Assembly (NCBI RefSeq): GCF_017901155.1
Contig: NZ_CP072800.1
Span: 1,019,283 to 1,083,282, forward strand
DNA: 64,000 nt
DNA from: Candidatus Thiothrix anitrata
GTDB taxonomy: Bacteria; Pseudomonadota; Gammaproteobacteria; Thiotrichales; Thiotrichaceae
Direction of reading: 5' to 3'
Of this stretch, positions 50,808 to 58,477 are shown piece by piece. The notes below the pieces were generated by a model. That model worked only from the letters and a program-made list of their open reading frames with translations. It had not been told where the DNA came from and made no database searches. Position 1 is the stretch's first letter. Every line of letters starts with the position of its first letter. Position numbers and translations under genes: made by a program.

Positions 50808-51941
50808 CTATGGGTCTGTGCTGAGTACGTCTAGCACCTGCTGCAATTGCGCAAACGGTGTGTAGAAATGCGGTGAAAGGCGAATCCCACCACCGCGTGT
50901 CGCACAGAAAATTCCCTGTGTTTGCAAACGTTTAAACAGCGCGTCGTTGCTTTCACGGCGGGAACGGAAGGTGACTATTCCCGAACGCCGTTTTGCTCGC
51001 AAATCACTGAGAATCTCCATCTCCGGCAAGGCTTGCAAACCATCCAGCAAATATTGCACCCGCGCACTAAGCTGTTCCCACACCGTTGCCATGCCGGTTT
51101 CCAGCAATACCCCAAGGCTGGCGTGCAGCGCATGAATCCCCAGCATATTCGGGCTGCCGCATTCAAAACGGCGTGCATCCAGTGCGGGTTGGTAGTCTTC
51201 CATCGTGTAATCGGTCAAACCTTCTGCCATGTGCCAGCCGTATTGGGTTAAGCGCAACGACTCCAACACCTCACGGCGCACGTAAAACAGCGCCAAGCCT
51301 TCCGGCCCTAGCATCCATTTGTGTCCATCTGCCACCACGAAATCGGCTTGCACTTGCTGCACATCAAACGGGATTGCACCAATTTGTTGAATCGCGTCCA
51401 CGCAAAACAGAATGCCGTTGGCGCGGCAAAATGCGCCGACCTTTGCCAAATCCATGCGCAAGCCGTTGGTGTATTGCACCGCGCTAATGCTGATCAAACG
51501 GGTACGTGCATCGCACAATGCCAGCAATGCCGCTTCGGGATCATCGGGGTATTCGCGCAAATCCAATTGGCGGAATTCCACGCCTTGGTTTGCCAACGAT
51601 TGCCATGCATAGCGATTGGACGGGAATTCCTGCCGAATTCCCACCACGTTATCACCCGCTTGCCAGTCCAGCCCGTAGGCGACGAATGACAAGCCTTCCG
51701 AGGTGTTTTTCACTAGCGCAATATCGCCCGCTGCGGGCGCATTCAGCAATTCCCGCGCTTGTTCGCGCAAGGCTTGTTCCACCGTCAGCCAGTGCGGGTA
51801 ATTGAGCGTGCCTTGGCGTGCATTTTCAGCGGCAAATGCTTGCACAGCATCGGCGGTGACTTGCGGCCAGGGGGCAACCGCTGCGTGATTCAAATACAAA
51901 CAGTTTTGCAGGGCAGGGAAGCGGCTTTCAGGTGTCGGCAT
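50808..51941 (-). CDS. egtE: Class V aminotransferase / cysteine desulfurase-like enzyme, EgtE-like
   Basis: ATG at 51941 starts MPTPESRFPALQNCLYLNHAAVAPW (quoted in part). About 377 aa with PLP-fold motifs: NTSEGLSFVAYGLDW, FCVDAIQQIGAIPFD and the PLP lysine in VADGHKWMLGPEGLALFY. It lies 7 bp after egtD, so it probably cleaves the sulfoxide C-S bond in the last ergothioneine step as EgtE does. A start at 52214 would overlap most of egtD's 3' end and is rejected. Confidence 0.83.
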   Translation of the reverse strand: MPTPESRFPALQNCLYLNHAAVAPWPQVTADAVQAFAAENARQGTLNYPHWLTVEQALREQARELLNAPAAGDIALVKNTSEGLSFVAYGLDWQAGDNVVGIRQEFPSNRYAWQSLANQGVEFRQLDLREYPDDPEAALLALCDARTRLISISAVQYTNGLRMDLAKVGAFCRANGILFCVDAIQQIGAIPFDVQQVQADFVVADGHKWMLGPEGLALFYVRREVLESLRLTQYGWHMAEGLTDYTMEDYQPALDARRFECGSPNMLGIHALHASLGVLLETGMATVWEQLSARVQYLLDGLQALPEMEILSDLRAKRRSGIVTFRSRRESNDALFKRLQTQGIFCATRGGGIRLSPHFYTPFAQLQQVLDVLSTDP

Positions 51942-51948
51942 GATCGGC

Positions 51949-52920
51949 TCACACGGTGCAGTAATAGATGCCGAAGAGATTAGCAGCATCTGTCCAATGT
52001 TGCTCACATTTGAAGCCTGCCGCTGTTGCCAATGCGATGAATTCCTCAGGATGGTATTTGTAAGAATTTTCAGTATGAATCCGTTCCCCTCGCGCAAAGT
52101 GAAAGGTTTTGCCCGACACCCGTACTTGCTGCGCTTGCAGGCTCGTGAGGTGCATCTCAATCCGCCCCATTGCCGCGTTGTAACACGCATAATGCGCAAA
52201 TGTTTCCAGATCAAACGTGCCGCCGAGTTCGTTATTAATACGCACCAGCAAGTTGAGGTTAAACGCGGCGGTCACGCCTGCTGCATCGTTATACGCCGTT
52301 TCCAGCACTGCTTTGTCTTTCTTGCGATCCACCCCAATCAGCAAGCCGCCGCCTTTGCCGACCAATTGCGCAATATTGAACAGAAAATGCTGCGCTTCCG
52401 GCAAATCAAAATTGCCCAAGCTAGAGCCGGGGATGAACACCACGCGCCGCCCAGCGGGTACATTTTGCGGCAAGTGCAATTCGCGGGTGAAATCCAAACA
52501 CGCCGCATGAACGTGCAACCAAGGGAATGCAGCCCCTAAGGTTGCTGCCGATTGGCGCAAGAAATCGCCAGAAATATCCATTGGCACATACGCCGCTGGT
52601 CGCAGTGCATCCAGCAACAATTGCACCTTTTCGCAACTGCCGCTACCGGGTTCGATCAGCACCGCATCCTCACCGATTAACGTCGCCATGTCCGCCGCAT
52701 AGTCGCGGTAGAGCTGCTTTTCGACGTGCGGCACGTAGTATTCCGGCTGTTCCAAAATCGCTTCAAACAATTGCGAACCGCGTTCATCGTAGAAAAATTT
52801 CGGCGGAATCTGTTTGTGTTCGTGCGCCAACCCGTTCAGCACGGTTTGGCGGAAATTGTCCAATTCCGGCTGATAATCGTGGAAGCTGACCTTGGTGGCT
52901 TTGGGGCAAATAGCGTTCAT
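51949..52920 (-). CDS. egtD: L-histidine N-alpha-methyltransferase
   Basis: The 323-aa product makes hercynine from histidine with three S-adenosylmethionine. Motifs: PPKFFYDERGSQLFEAI, LIEPGSGSCEKVQLLL, YVPMDISGDFLR, FIPGSSLGNFDLPEA and FHFARGERIHTENSYKY (split in part), typical of EgtD. ATG at 52920 overlaps the egtB stop in an ATGA. Confidence 0.93.
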   Translation of the reverse strand: MNAICPKATKVSFHDYQPELDNFRQTVLNGLAHEHKQIPPKFFYDERGSQLFEAILEQPEYYVPHVEKQLYRDYAADMATLIGEDAVLIEPGSGSCEKVQLLLDALRPAAYVPMDISGDFLRQSAATLGAAFPWLHVHAACLDFTRELHLPQNVPAGRRVVFIPGSSLGNFDLPEAQHFLFNIAQLVGKGGGLLIGVDRKKDKAVLETAYNDAAGVTAAFNLNLLVRINNELGGTFDLETFAHYACYNAAMGRIEMHLTSLQAQQVRVSGKTFHFARGERIHTENSYKYHPEEFIALATAAGFKCEQHWTDAANLFGIYYCTV

Positions 52921-54143
52921 ACGTCCTCCGCGAGACGAATACCGCTGAACTGCCAGCGGTCGTGGGGGTAAAAAAAGTTTCGGTATGTCGGGCGAATATG
53001 GTCGGGTGGTGTTATACACGCCCCGCCGCGCAATACCCACTGGTTGCACATGAATTTACCGTTATATTCGCCCATGCTGCCTTCCAGTGGCTTAAAACGC
53101 GGGTAGGCGGTGTAGGGCGAGGCAGTCCATTCCCACAGCGAGCCGTAGTGTTGCCCCGTGCCTGGTTGCGGGTGGAAGGTATTGCTGTCGGTGAAATGCC
53201 CCGTGATGGGCAATTCGCGCAATTGGTGTTCGAGTTCGGCTTCCAGCGGCAAACGTTTGCCTGACCAACGAGCGAAAGCATCGGCTTCGTAATAACTGGT
53301 GTGGGCAACGGGCGCGGCAAGGTTAAGCGGCTCGAAACCGTGCAGGGTGAATTCGTACCACTGCCCATCACGCTGTTCCCAATACAAGGGTGCTTGCCAG
53401 CCGTGTTGCTTAACGTGATGCCAGCCATCCGCCAGCCATAAGTCGGCGCGTTGATAGCCCCCGTCTTGAATGAAAGCGAGGTATTCGGCATTGGTAGTCA
53501 AACGTGAAGCAAGACGGTGGGGTTCGATCCAGACCTTGTGTTGCGGGCGTTCGTTATCGTAGGCGAAGCTGTCACCGTCGAAACCGCTTTCCAGCAAACC
53601 ACCTTCGCGGGTTTCCCATGTTAGCGGGGCGGCTTCGCGCACCGGTAAGGTTTTGGGTAGGTAAATCGGGCGCAATGGATTGCGCCAGAAGTTGTGTTTA
53701 ATATCCATGTACAGCAGTTCTTGGTGTTGCTGTTCGTGGTGCAAGCCGAGTGTGACCCGTGCGGCGATTGCCTGTGCTTGGCTGGGGTCAGCGTCGGTCA
53801 GCAAATTCGCCATGCGCTCATCAATCGCAGCGCGGTAGGCGTAGACTTCTTCCACCGTCGGGCGTGACATTAAGCCGCGTTCGGCGCGGGGTTGCATTGA
53901 GCCAACGGTTTGGTAATACGAATTGAACAGGTAGTTGTAGTCGGCGTGAAACGGTTGGTAATTTTTCACAAACGCTTGCAGCAAAAAGGTTTCAAAAAAC
54001 CAGGTTACATGCCCTAAATGCCATTTCGGGGGGCTGGTTTCGACAATGCTTTGCAACTGGTAATCGTCACGGGCAAGCGGGGCGCAAATCGCCGCGCTGG
54101 TGTGGCGGATGCGTTGGTATTCCGAAGCTAGGGCAGCAGTCAT
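52917..54143 (-). CDS. egtB: Ergothioneine sulfoxide synthase EgtB
   Basis: This 408-aa non-haem iron enzyme joins hercynine to a thiol and oxidises it. DinB-like N-domain with WHLGHVTWFFE (41-51) and HEQQHQE (136-142) giving the three-His iron site, and a C-terminal FGE-sulfatase domain (NAEYLAFIQDGGY, LPLEAELEHQL, GSLWEWTASPY, RGGACITPPDHIRPTYRNF in part). First gene of egtB-egtD-egtE. No egtA or egtC is in the window, so it may use cysteine directly. Confidence 0.93.
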   Translation of the reverse strand: MTAALASEYQRIRHTSAAICAPLARDDYQLQSIVETSPPKWHLGHVTWFFETFLLQAFVKNYQPFHADYNYLFNSYYQTVGSMQPRAERGLMSRPTVEEVYAYRAAIDERMANLLTDADPSQAQAIAARVTLGLHHEQQHQELLYMDIKHNFWRNPLRPIYLPKTLPVREAAPLTWETREGGLLESGFDGDSFAYDNERPQHKVWIEPHRLASRLTTNAEYLAFIQDGGYQRADLWLADGWHHVKQHGWQAPLYWEQRDGQWYEFTLHGFEPLNLAAPVAHTSYYEADAFARWSGKRLPLEAELEHQLRELPITGHFTDSNTFHPQPGTGQHYGSLWEWTASPYTAYPRFKPLEGSMGEYNGKFMCNQWVLRGGACITPPDHIRPTYRNFFYPHDRWQFSGIRLAEDV

Positions 54144-54295
54144 CTGATATTCCTTGATTGTTTCGTGCTTTGTAATACGTTTTGCGTTGGATAGCAGGTG
54201 GTCGCCATGATTGTGGGGTTTTTATTTTCTGGTCAGCACTGGTAGGGTTGTGGCTATATATTTTTTTAGTAATGAGGTTGTGAGCTACCGTTAAA

Positions 54296-54706
54296 TCAAA
54301 ACCAGTTTTCGAGCCGCAGTCCCTCGAAATGCTGAAAATCCTGTACATTGCGCGTCACGAGTACCAAGCCATTGACCACTGCCACCGCTGCAATCTGCAT
54401 ATCCACAAAACTGGGGATTATGCCGATATTTTTGAGCCGCACAATTTCTGTCGCTTGCCAACAAGCCGCTGCTTCGTCATAAGGTAGTACAGGCAATGTG
54501 GCACGTGTGCCTTCCACGTAATTGCTGATATGGGTGCGCCTATGCCCATCAGGGAGCAAATTCACCCCACGTTGCAATTCGTATAAGGTTTGTGCGGCTA
54601 ACCCCATAATGTCACGGTGTTCGGCGAGCTTGGCAATGACGTTGGCATTCGGGGTAGGTTTACAGGCTTCCGATAAAATATTGGTATCGAGCAAGTAGCG
54701 TAACAT
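54296..54706 (-). CDS. vapC: PIN-domain toxin (VapC/FitB-like)
   Basis: This 136-aa ribonuclease has LLDTNILSEACK (Asp6), ALTLYELQRGV-like QTLYELQRGV (Glu) and IPSFVDMQIAAVAV (Asp), plus TRNVQDFQHF near the end. The start overlaps the antitoxin stop in TGATG. Second toxin-antitoxin pair of the window. Confidence 0.93.
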   Translation of the reverse strand: MLRYLLDTNILSEACKPTPNANVIAKLAEHRDIMGLAAQTLYELQRGVNLLPDGHRRTHISNYVEGTRATLPVLPYDEAAACWQATEIVRLKNIGIIPSFVDMQIAAVAVVNGLVLVTRNVQDFQHFEGLRLENWF

Positions 54707-54984
54707 CAGAAAGCAAAATCCCTGTCGTGTTGTTGATGACGATCGCCGTCAAACAGGCTGGTGTCTTCAATACCAACTTCTTCGTTCATGTGTTGCCGCA
54801 CGTTTGCCAACACATCGCTGAAAGTTAGCCCTTGCCGCCGTTGCAACGCTTGATATTGAGCAGCAGATAACAAAATCGCAATGGGTTTACCGTAGCGGGT
54901 CAAATGGACTTCACCGACTTGGGTGAGATCACGCAGAATGCGGGGAAGCTGATTTTTGGCTTCTGCGATGGAATATGTTTGCAT
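54706..54984 (-). CDS. vapB: Phd/YefM-family antitoxin
   Basis: This 92-aa antitoxin starts MQTYSIAEAKNQLPRILRDL with HLTRYGKPIAILLSAAQY, typical Phd/YefM. It neutralises the PIN toxin encoded next and likely represses the pair. Confidence 0.92.
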   Translation of the reverse strand: MQTYSIAEAKNQLPRILRDLTQVGEVHLTRYGKPIAILLSAAQYQALQRRQGLTFSDVLANVRQHMNEEVGIEDTSLFDGDRHQQHDRDFAF

Positions 54985-55118
54985 GGCGCACCTTTTATAG
55001 CCAAGATGATGGCTATCATCATAGTCTTTATGCTAGAGGGCAACAAGCCTTACGTTTATCCATATTTCACCCAACCAATTACTGTAAGGTAAATTACTGT
55101 AACATTTCTTACGCTAAT

Positions 55119-55970
55119 CTAAATGCGCAAACGCATGGCAACCTGTTCTGCCGCATCAAGCGTATCCGCATACAAAATAGCAATCCTATCCGGCGTTGCC
55201 GCGTCCGGCACAACCGTTACCCCATGCACCGCTGCAATCTTAGCATAATCCGCAGGCAATTCACCGTCGCCAAACAGCGAATAAACATAGCCTTCGCGCA
55301 CGGATTCCAGCCCATGCCAGAGGTGTTTATCCACCAATTCCACCCAAGCGGGTACAAAATGTGCGCCGTAAAAATCGAAAAAGCCATTGGAGCCGCGCAA
55401 ATGCATTTCGATGACTTTGCCACCGATCATTTCCACATTGCACAGCCCGGTGTAACCGGGAAGCTGGGTTTGGATCAAATCGCGAAGCAGCGGCTCTAAC
55501 GCAGGCAAACGTACCCCGATATGCCAATAAATCGGGCGTTGTTTGTCTTTCTGAGCCGCGCCTTGCGTGTGCGCGAACCACAACACTTTACCCGCGAGTA
55601 CCAAACAATCGGTGCTGGTGTGGTCGCCGACCAAGTATTCACCCCAGAAACAGCCGGGGGCGCACTGCGTATGCCCATTCGCCAAATCGCCTGCGGTGGT
55701 GGCTTGCGCATCCAACGACATGCCCAGCAAATTGGTAATCGGCTTAACAAATAGTGGGGTTGTTGCGTCAATACCGACACTCAGCGGGTCAGTCCCACAC
55801 GGTGCGGCTTGCAACCCCTGCGCCAGAGCCAGTTGCAGCTTGTCGTACACATGGCGATGCTCAGGGTTTAAGCGCCACGCATGGGTATCGTTAACGCCAA
55901 TATCATGCAGCGGCTCCGGCTGAAACAAGGCTTGACGGTGGGGTAACACTCCGTGAAACGGCATCGACAA
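55119..55970 (-). CDS. Unknown protein coupled to a molybdopterin oxidoreductase, possibly ATP-grasp-like
   Basis: This 283-aa soluble protein was not recognised with certainty. The segment GYTGLCNVEMIGGKVIEMHLRGSNGF resembles the metal-binding end of ATP-grasp folds (only part quoted as VEMIGGKVIEMHLRGSNG). The N-terminal half has CAPGCFWGEYLVGD. It starts 8 bp after the oxidoreductase stop with GGGAG upstream, so the two are one operon. A role in maturation of, or as a partner to, the oxidoreductase is conceivable. Confidence 0.6.
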   Translation of the reverse strand: MSMPFHGVLPHRQALFQPEPLHDIGVNDTHAWRLNPEHRHVYDKLQLALAQGLQAAPCGTDPLSVGIDATTPLFVKPITNLLGMSLDAQATTAGDLANGHTQCAPGCFWGEYLVGDHTSTDCLVLAGKVLWFAHTQGAAQKDKQRPIYWHIGVRLPALEPLLRDLIQTQLPGYTGLCNVEMIGGKVIEMHLRGSNGFFDFYGAHFVPAWVELVDKHLWHGLESVREGYVYSLFGDGELPADYAKIAAVHGVTVVPDAATPDRIAILYADTLDAAEQVAMRLRI

Positions 55971-55978
55971 TCTCCCTG

Positions 55979-58081
55979 TTAAAGACGTGACACTTCACAC
56001 AACAACGACTTAAACGGCGGAAACCCACTGATCGGGTCAAGCTGGGTATCGTCGGTCAACTCATTGATATTCGCCTCATTCCACCCGTGAAAACAATGCA
56101 CTACACCCGGCTTCATAATATCCGTCACTGCTGCCCGAAACGTCACCGCGCCGCGTCGTGAACGGATTTCGACTGAATCACCGTCTGCAATTCCCCGCGC
56201 TGCTGCATCATCGGGGTGAATTTGCACCCGTGGATACGGGTCATGCGCCAGCATCGCGGGAATATTGTGTTGTTGCGAGTGCGTGAAAAACTTCTGCCGC
56301 CCACCCGACGTTAGCACCAGCGGATAATCTACCAGCAATTCGGGCGTAGACAACGGGCTTTCTGCCGGTTCGCGGTAAGTCGGCAAGCCGTCGTAGCCGT
56401 GCGCTTTCAGTTCCACCGAATCGAATTCGATCTTGCCGGTGGCAGTGCGGAAGCCGTTGATGCGCCATTGCCGATCCGCATCCAAAAAGCCCATTTCCAC
56501 CAATTCTTCGATCACGGGGCTGTAAACGGTTACGCCAGCGGGGTTTTCCCACGCCTCTTTGCGGATGTCGGGGGGTAAACCTTCGCCCATTTCTTCCCAC
56601 GACGCGGCGAGATTGCCGTGCCAAAACTGTTCCGCCATGCCGAGTTTGACACCCAGTTCGAGGAAAATTTGCCCGTCAGGTTTGGCTTCGCCGCGTGGGG
56701 GCAGGGCTTGGTGGCGGTATTTCACTTCGCCCTGATACGCGCAGCCGGGGTAGGCGATTAGCGCGGTGCGTTCCAAACTGGTTGCCGCTGGCAATACGAT
56801 GTCGGCTTGCAAGGTGGCGGGGTTGTGGAAAAAATCGGAGACGGCAAAAAATTCCAGTTCGCCCAAGGCGCGTTCCATGCGTTTGGAATTTGCCCACATC
56901 GCGGTATTAATGCCCATCGCCAGCAGTGCTTTGAGCGGTTGCGGCTTGCCTTCGAGGATGCAATCGGGCATTAACATGCTTTGCGCAGCAGGCCAATATT
57001 TTGTCCAAATCGGGAAGACTTCATCGCCAATGCGCGGGGGCAATTCGTTTTTGCACACGTCGAATAGCTCAATCGGCTTGGGCAATACTTTGTCGTTGAA
57101 GAAGCGATTGCCGCCTTCGCGGTCGATATTGCCCGTGACGGCGGAGAGCAAAATCATCGCGCGGTGATTCTGGAAGCCGTTGCTGTGTTGCACGGTGGAG
57201 GTAGGCGACATGGCGATTTGCGCGGGCTTGGTGGTGGCAAACATTTCCACTGCTGCGCGTAAATCGGCTTCGCTAATGCCGCAAATCGCTGCAACCCGTT
57301 CTGGTGGGAATTCTTGGATGTAGTCGCGGAAAGCGTCCAGTCCGTTTGCCCATTCGTCCAGAAACGCTTGATCTTGCCAGCCATTCGCGAAAATCAGGTG
57401 GTGGAAACCGAGGGCGAGTGCGCCATCCGTACCTGGGCGGATTTGTAGGTGAATATCCGCCAGTTCTGCGGTTTCGGTGCGGCGCGGGTCAACCACGATC
57501 ATCTTGCGCCCTTTTTTGCGGTTGGCAAGGTGGTGGTTTTCAAACGGTGGAATCGAGCCGGAGGCGTTGGTTGACCACACCAACACGCATTGGGTTTTCG
57601 GTGATTCGACGGTGGAGGTGGTTTTGAGCTTGTAGCCGTAGGTGAGTTTTTCCGCGACCATCGTTGCCGAGAAGCAGCAGCCGGATTCGGTGAGGTAATT
57701 CGGGCTGCCGAAAGCGTGGGCGAGGCGTTGCAGTTGCGGGCGAGCTTCTTTGGTGTATCCGGCGAAAAAGCCCACGGCGGGTGCGCCGTATTGTGCCTTG
57801 GTTTTTTGCAGTGCGGCGGTGATGGTGTCGAGGGCTTCTTCCCAACTGATGCGCTCGAATTCGCCAGAGCCTTTGGCACCGACGCGCTTGAGCGGGTAGA
57901 GCAGGCGGTCAGGGTGGTATTGGCGTTCGAGCTGCAATTGTCCGCGTGGGCAATTCGGCAAGCCTTCCACCTTAATAGCGCGACCGCTGGCGTCAATGGT
58001 GACATCAAACAGGCAATTGGCATCGCATTCGTAACAGGTGGTGCTTTTGACCAGGGTGTCGGTATGGGCTGGGGCTGTCAT
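55979..58081 (-). CDS. Molybdopterin (Mo/W-bisMGD) oxidoreductase, DMSO reductase family
   Basis: This 700-aa protein has an N-terminal 4Fe-4S motif (TTCYECDANCLF with CPRGQ) and the catalytic domain. SGCCFSAT at the usual metal-ligand position suggests a cysteine ligand. VDPRRTETAELADIHLQIRPGTDGALALGF (quoted as DPRRTETAELADIHLQ) is the cofactor-binding region, and the C-terminus (VQIHPDDAAARGI, GDSVEIRSRRGAV) is the MoCo-binding cap. No Tat signal and no FeS or membrane subunit adjoin, so it is likely cytoplasmic. The substrate is open; thiosulfate/polysulfide, formate and hydratase relatives are possible. Confidence 0.87.
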   Translation of the reverse strand: MTAPAHTDTLVKSTTCYECDANCLFDVTIDASGRAIKVEGLPNCPRGQLQLERQYHPDRLLYPLKRVGAKGSGEFERISWEEALDTITAALQKTKAQYGAPAVGFFAGYTKEARPQLQRLAHAFGSPNYLTESGCCFSATMVAEKLTYGYKLKTTSTVESPKTQCVLVWSTNASGSIPPFENHHLANRKKGRKMIVVDPRRTETAELADIHLQIRPGTDGALALGFHHLIFANGWQDQAFLDEWANGLDAFRDYIQEFPPERVAAICGISEADLRAAVEMFATTKPAQIAMSPTSTVQHSNGFQNHRAMILLSAVTGNIDREGGNRFFNDKVLPKPIELFDVCKNELPPRIGDEVFPIWTKYWPAAQSMLMPDCILEGKPQPLKALLAMGINTAMWANSKRMERALGELEFFAVSDFFHNPATLQADIVLPAATSLERTALIAYPGCAYQGEVKYRHQALPPRGEAKPDGQIFLELGVKLGMAEQFWHGNLAASWEEMGEGLPPDIRKEAWENPAGVTVYSPVIEELVEMGFLDADRQWRINGFRTATGKIEFDSVELKAHGYDGLPTYREPAESPLSTPELLVDYPLVLTSGGRQKFFTHSQQHNIPAMLAHDPYPRVQIHPDDAAARGIADGDSVEIRSRRGAVTFRAAVTDIMKPGVVHCFHGWNEANINELTDDTQLDPISGFPPFKSLLCEVSRL

Positions 58082-58270
58082 GCGGGTGAATCTCGTCAGA
58101 CTAAGAATGCCGCGAGTTTAGCCTATATTGTGCAGTGCGTTTGAATGCCCTATACGGGTAGTGGGGTATTTGTGAATCTAGCAAAAGAGTATGTGCGAAT
58201 TTGTATGGGGTTCAGAATGTTACTGGCCTATGATTAGGTTTGTTGTATTTGGCAAAAAGGCAGTATCCCT

Positions 58271-58465
58271 ATGCTTAAAGGTATTCACTCGCAACGCTTA
58301 TTCACGCTATTCATTCTTGGCTGGTCGCTGTTGAATTTTCCATTGCTGGCATTGTGGGATCATCAAGCCATGCTATGTGGCGTGCCCCTGTTTCCGGCAG
58401 GTTTATTCCTTATTTGGACGGTGTTAATCATTGCATTGGCATGGTTAATGGAAACACGCGAGTAG
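58271..58465 (+). CDS. Small membrane protein upstream of an SSF-type sensor kinase
   Basis: This 64-aa protein has two hydrophobic helices (LFTLFILGWSLLNFPLLALW, then PLFPAGLFLIWTVLIIALAWL in part), like the small DUF3311/DUF4212-type partners of sodium:solute symporters. It lies 12 bp before the SSF-kinase gene. A partner of the transporter domain is inferred. Confidence 0.7.
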   Translation: MLKGIHSQRLFTLFILGWSLLNFPLLALWDHQAMLCGVPLFPAGLFLIWTVLIIALAWLMETRE

Positions 58466-58477
58466 GGTGGGTAAGCG

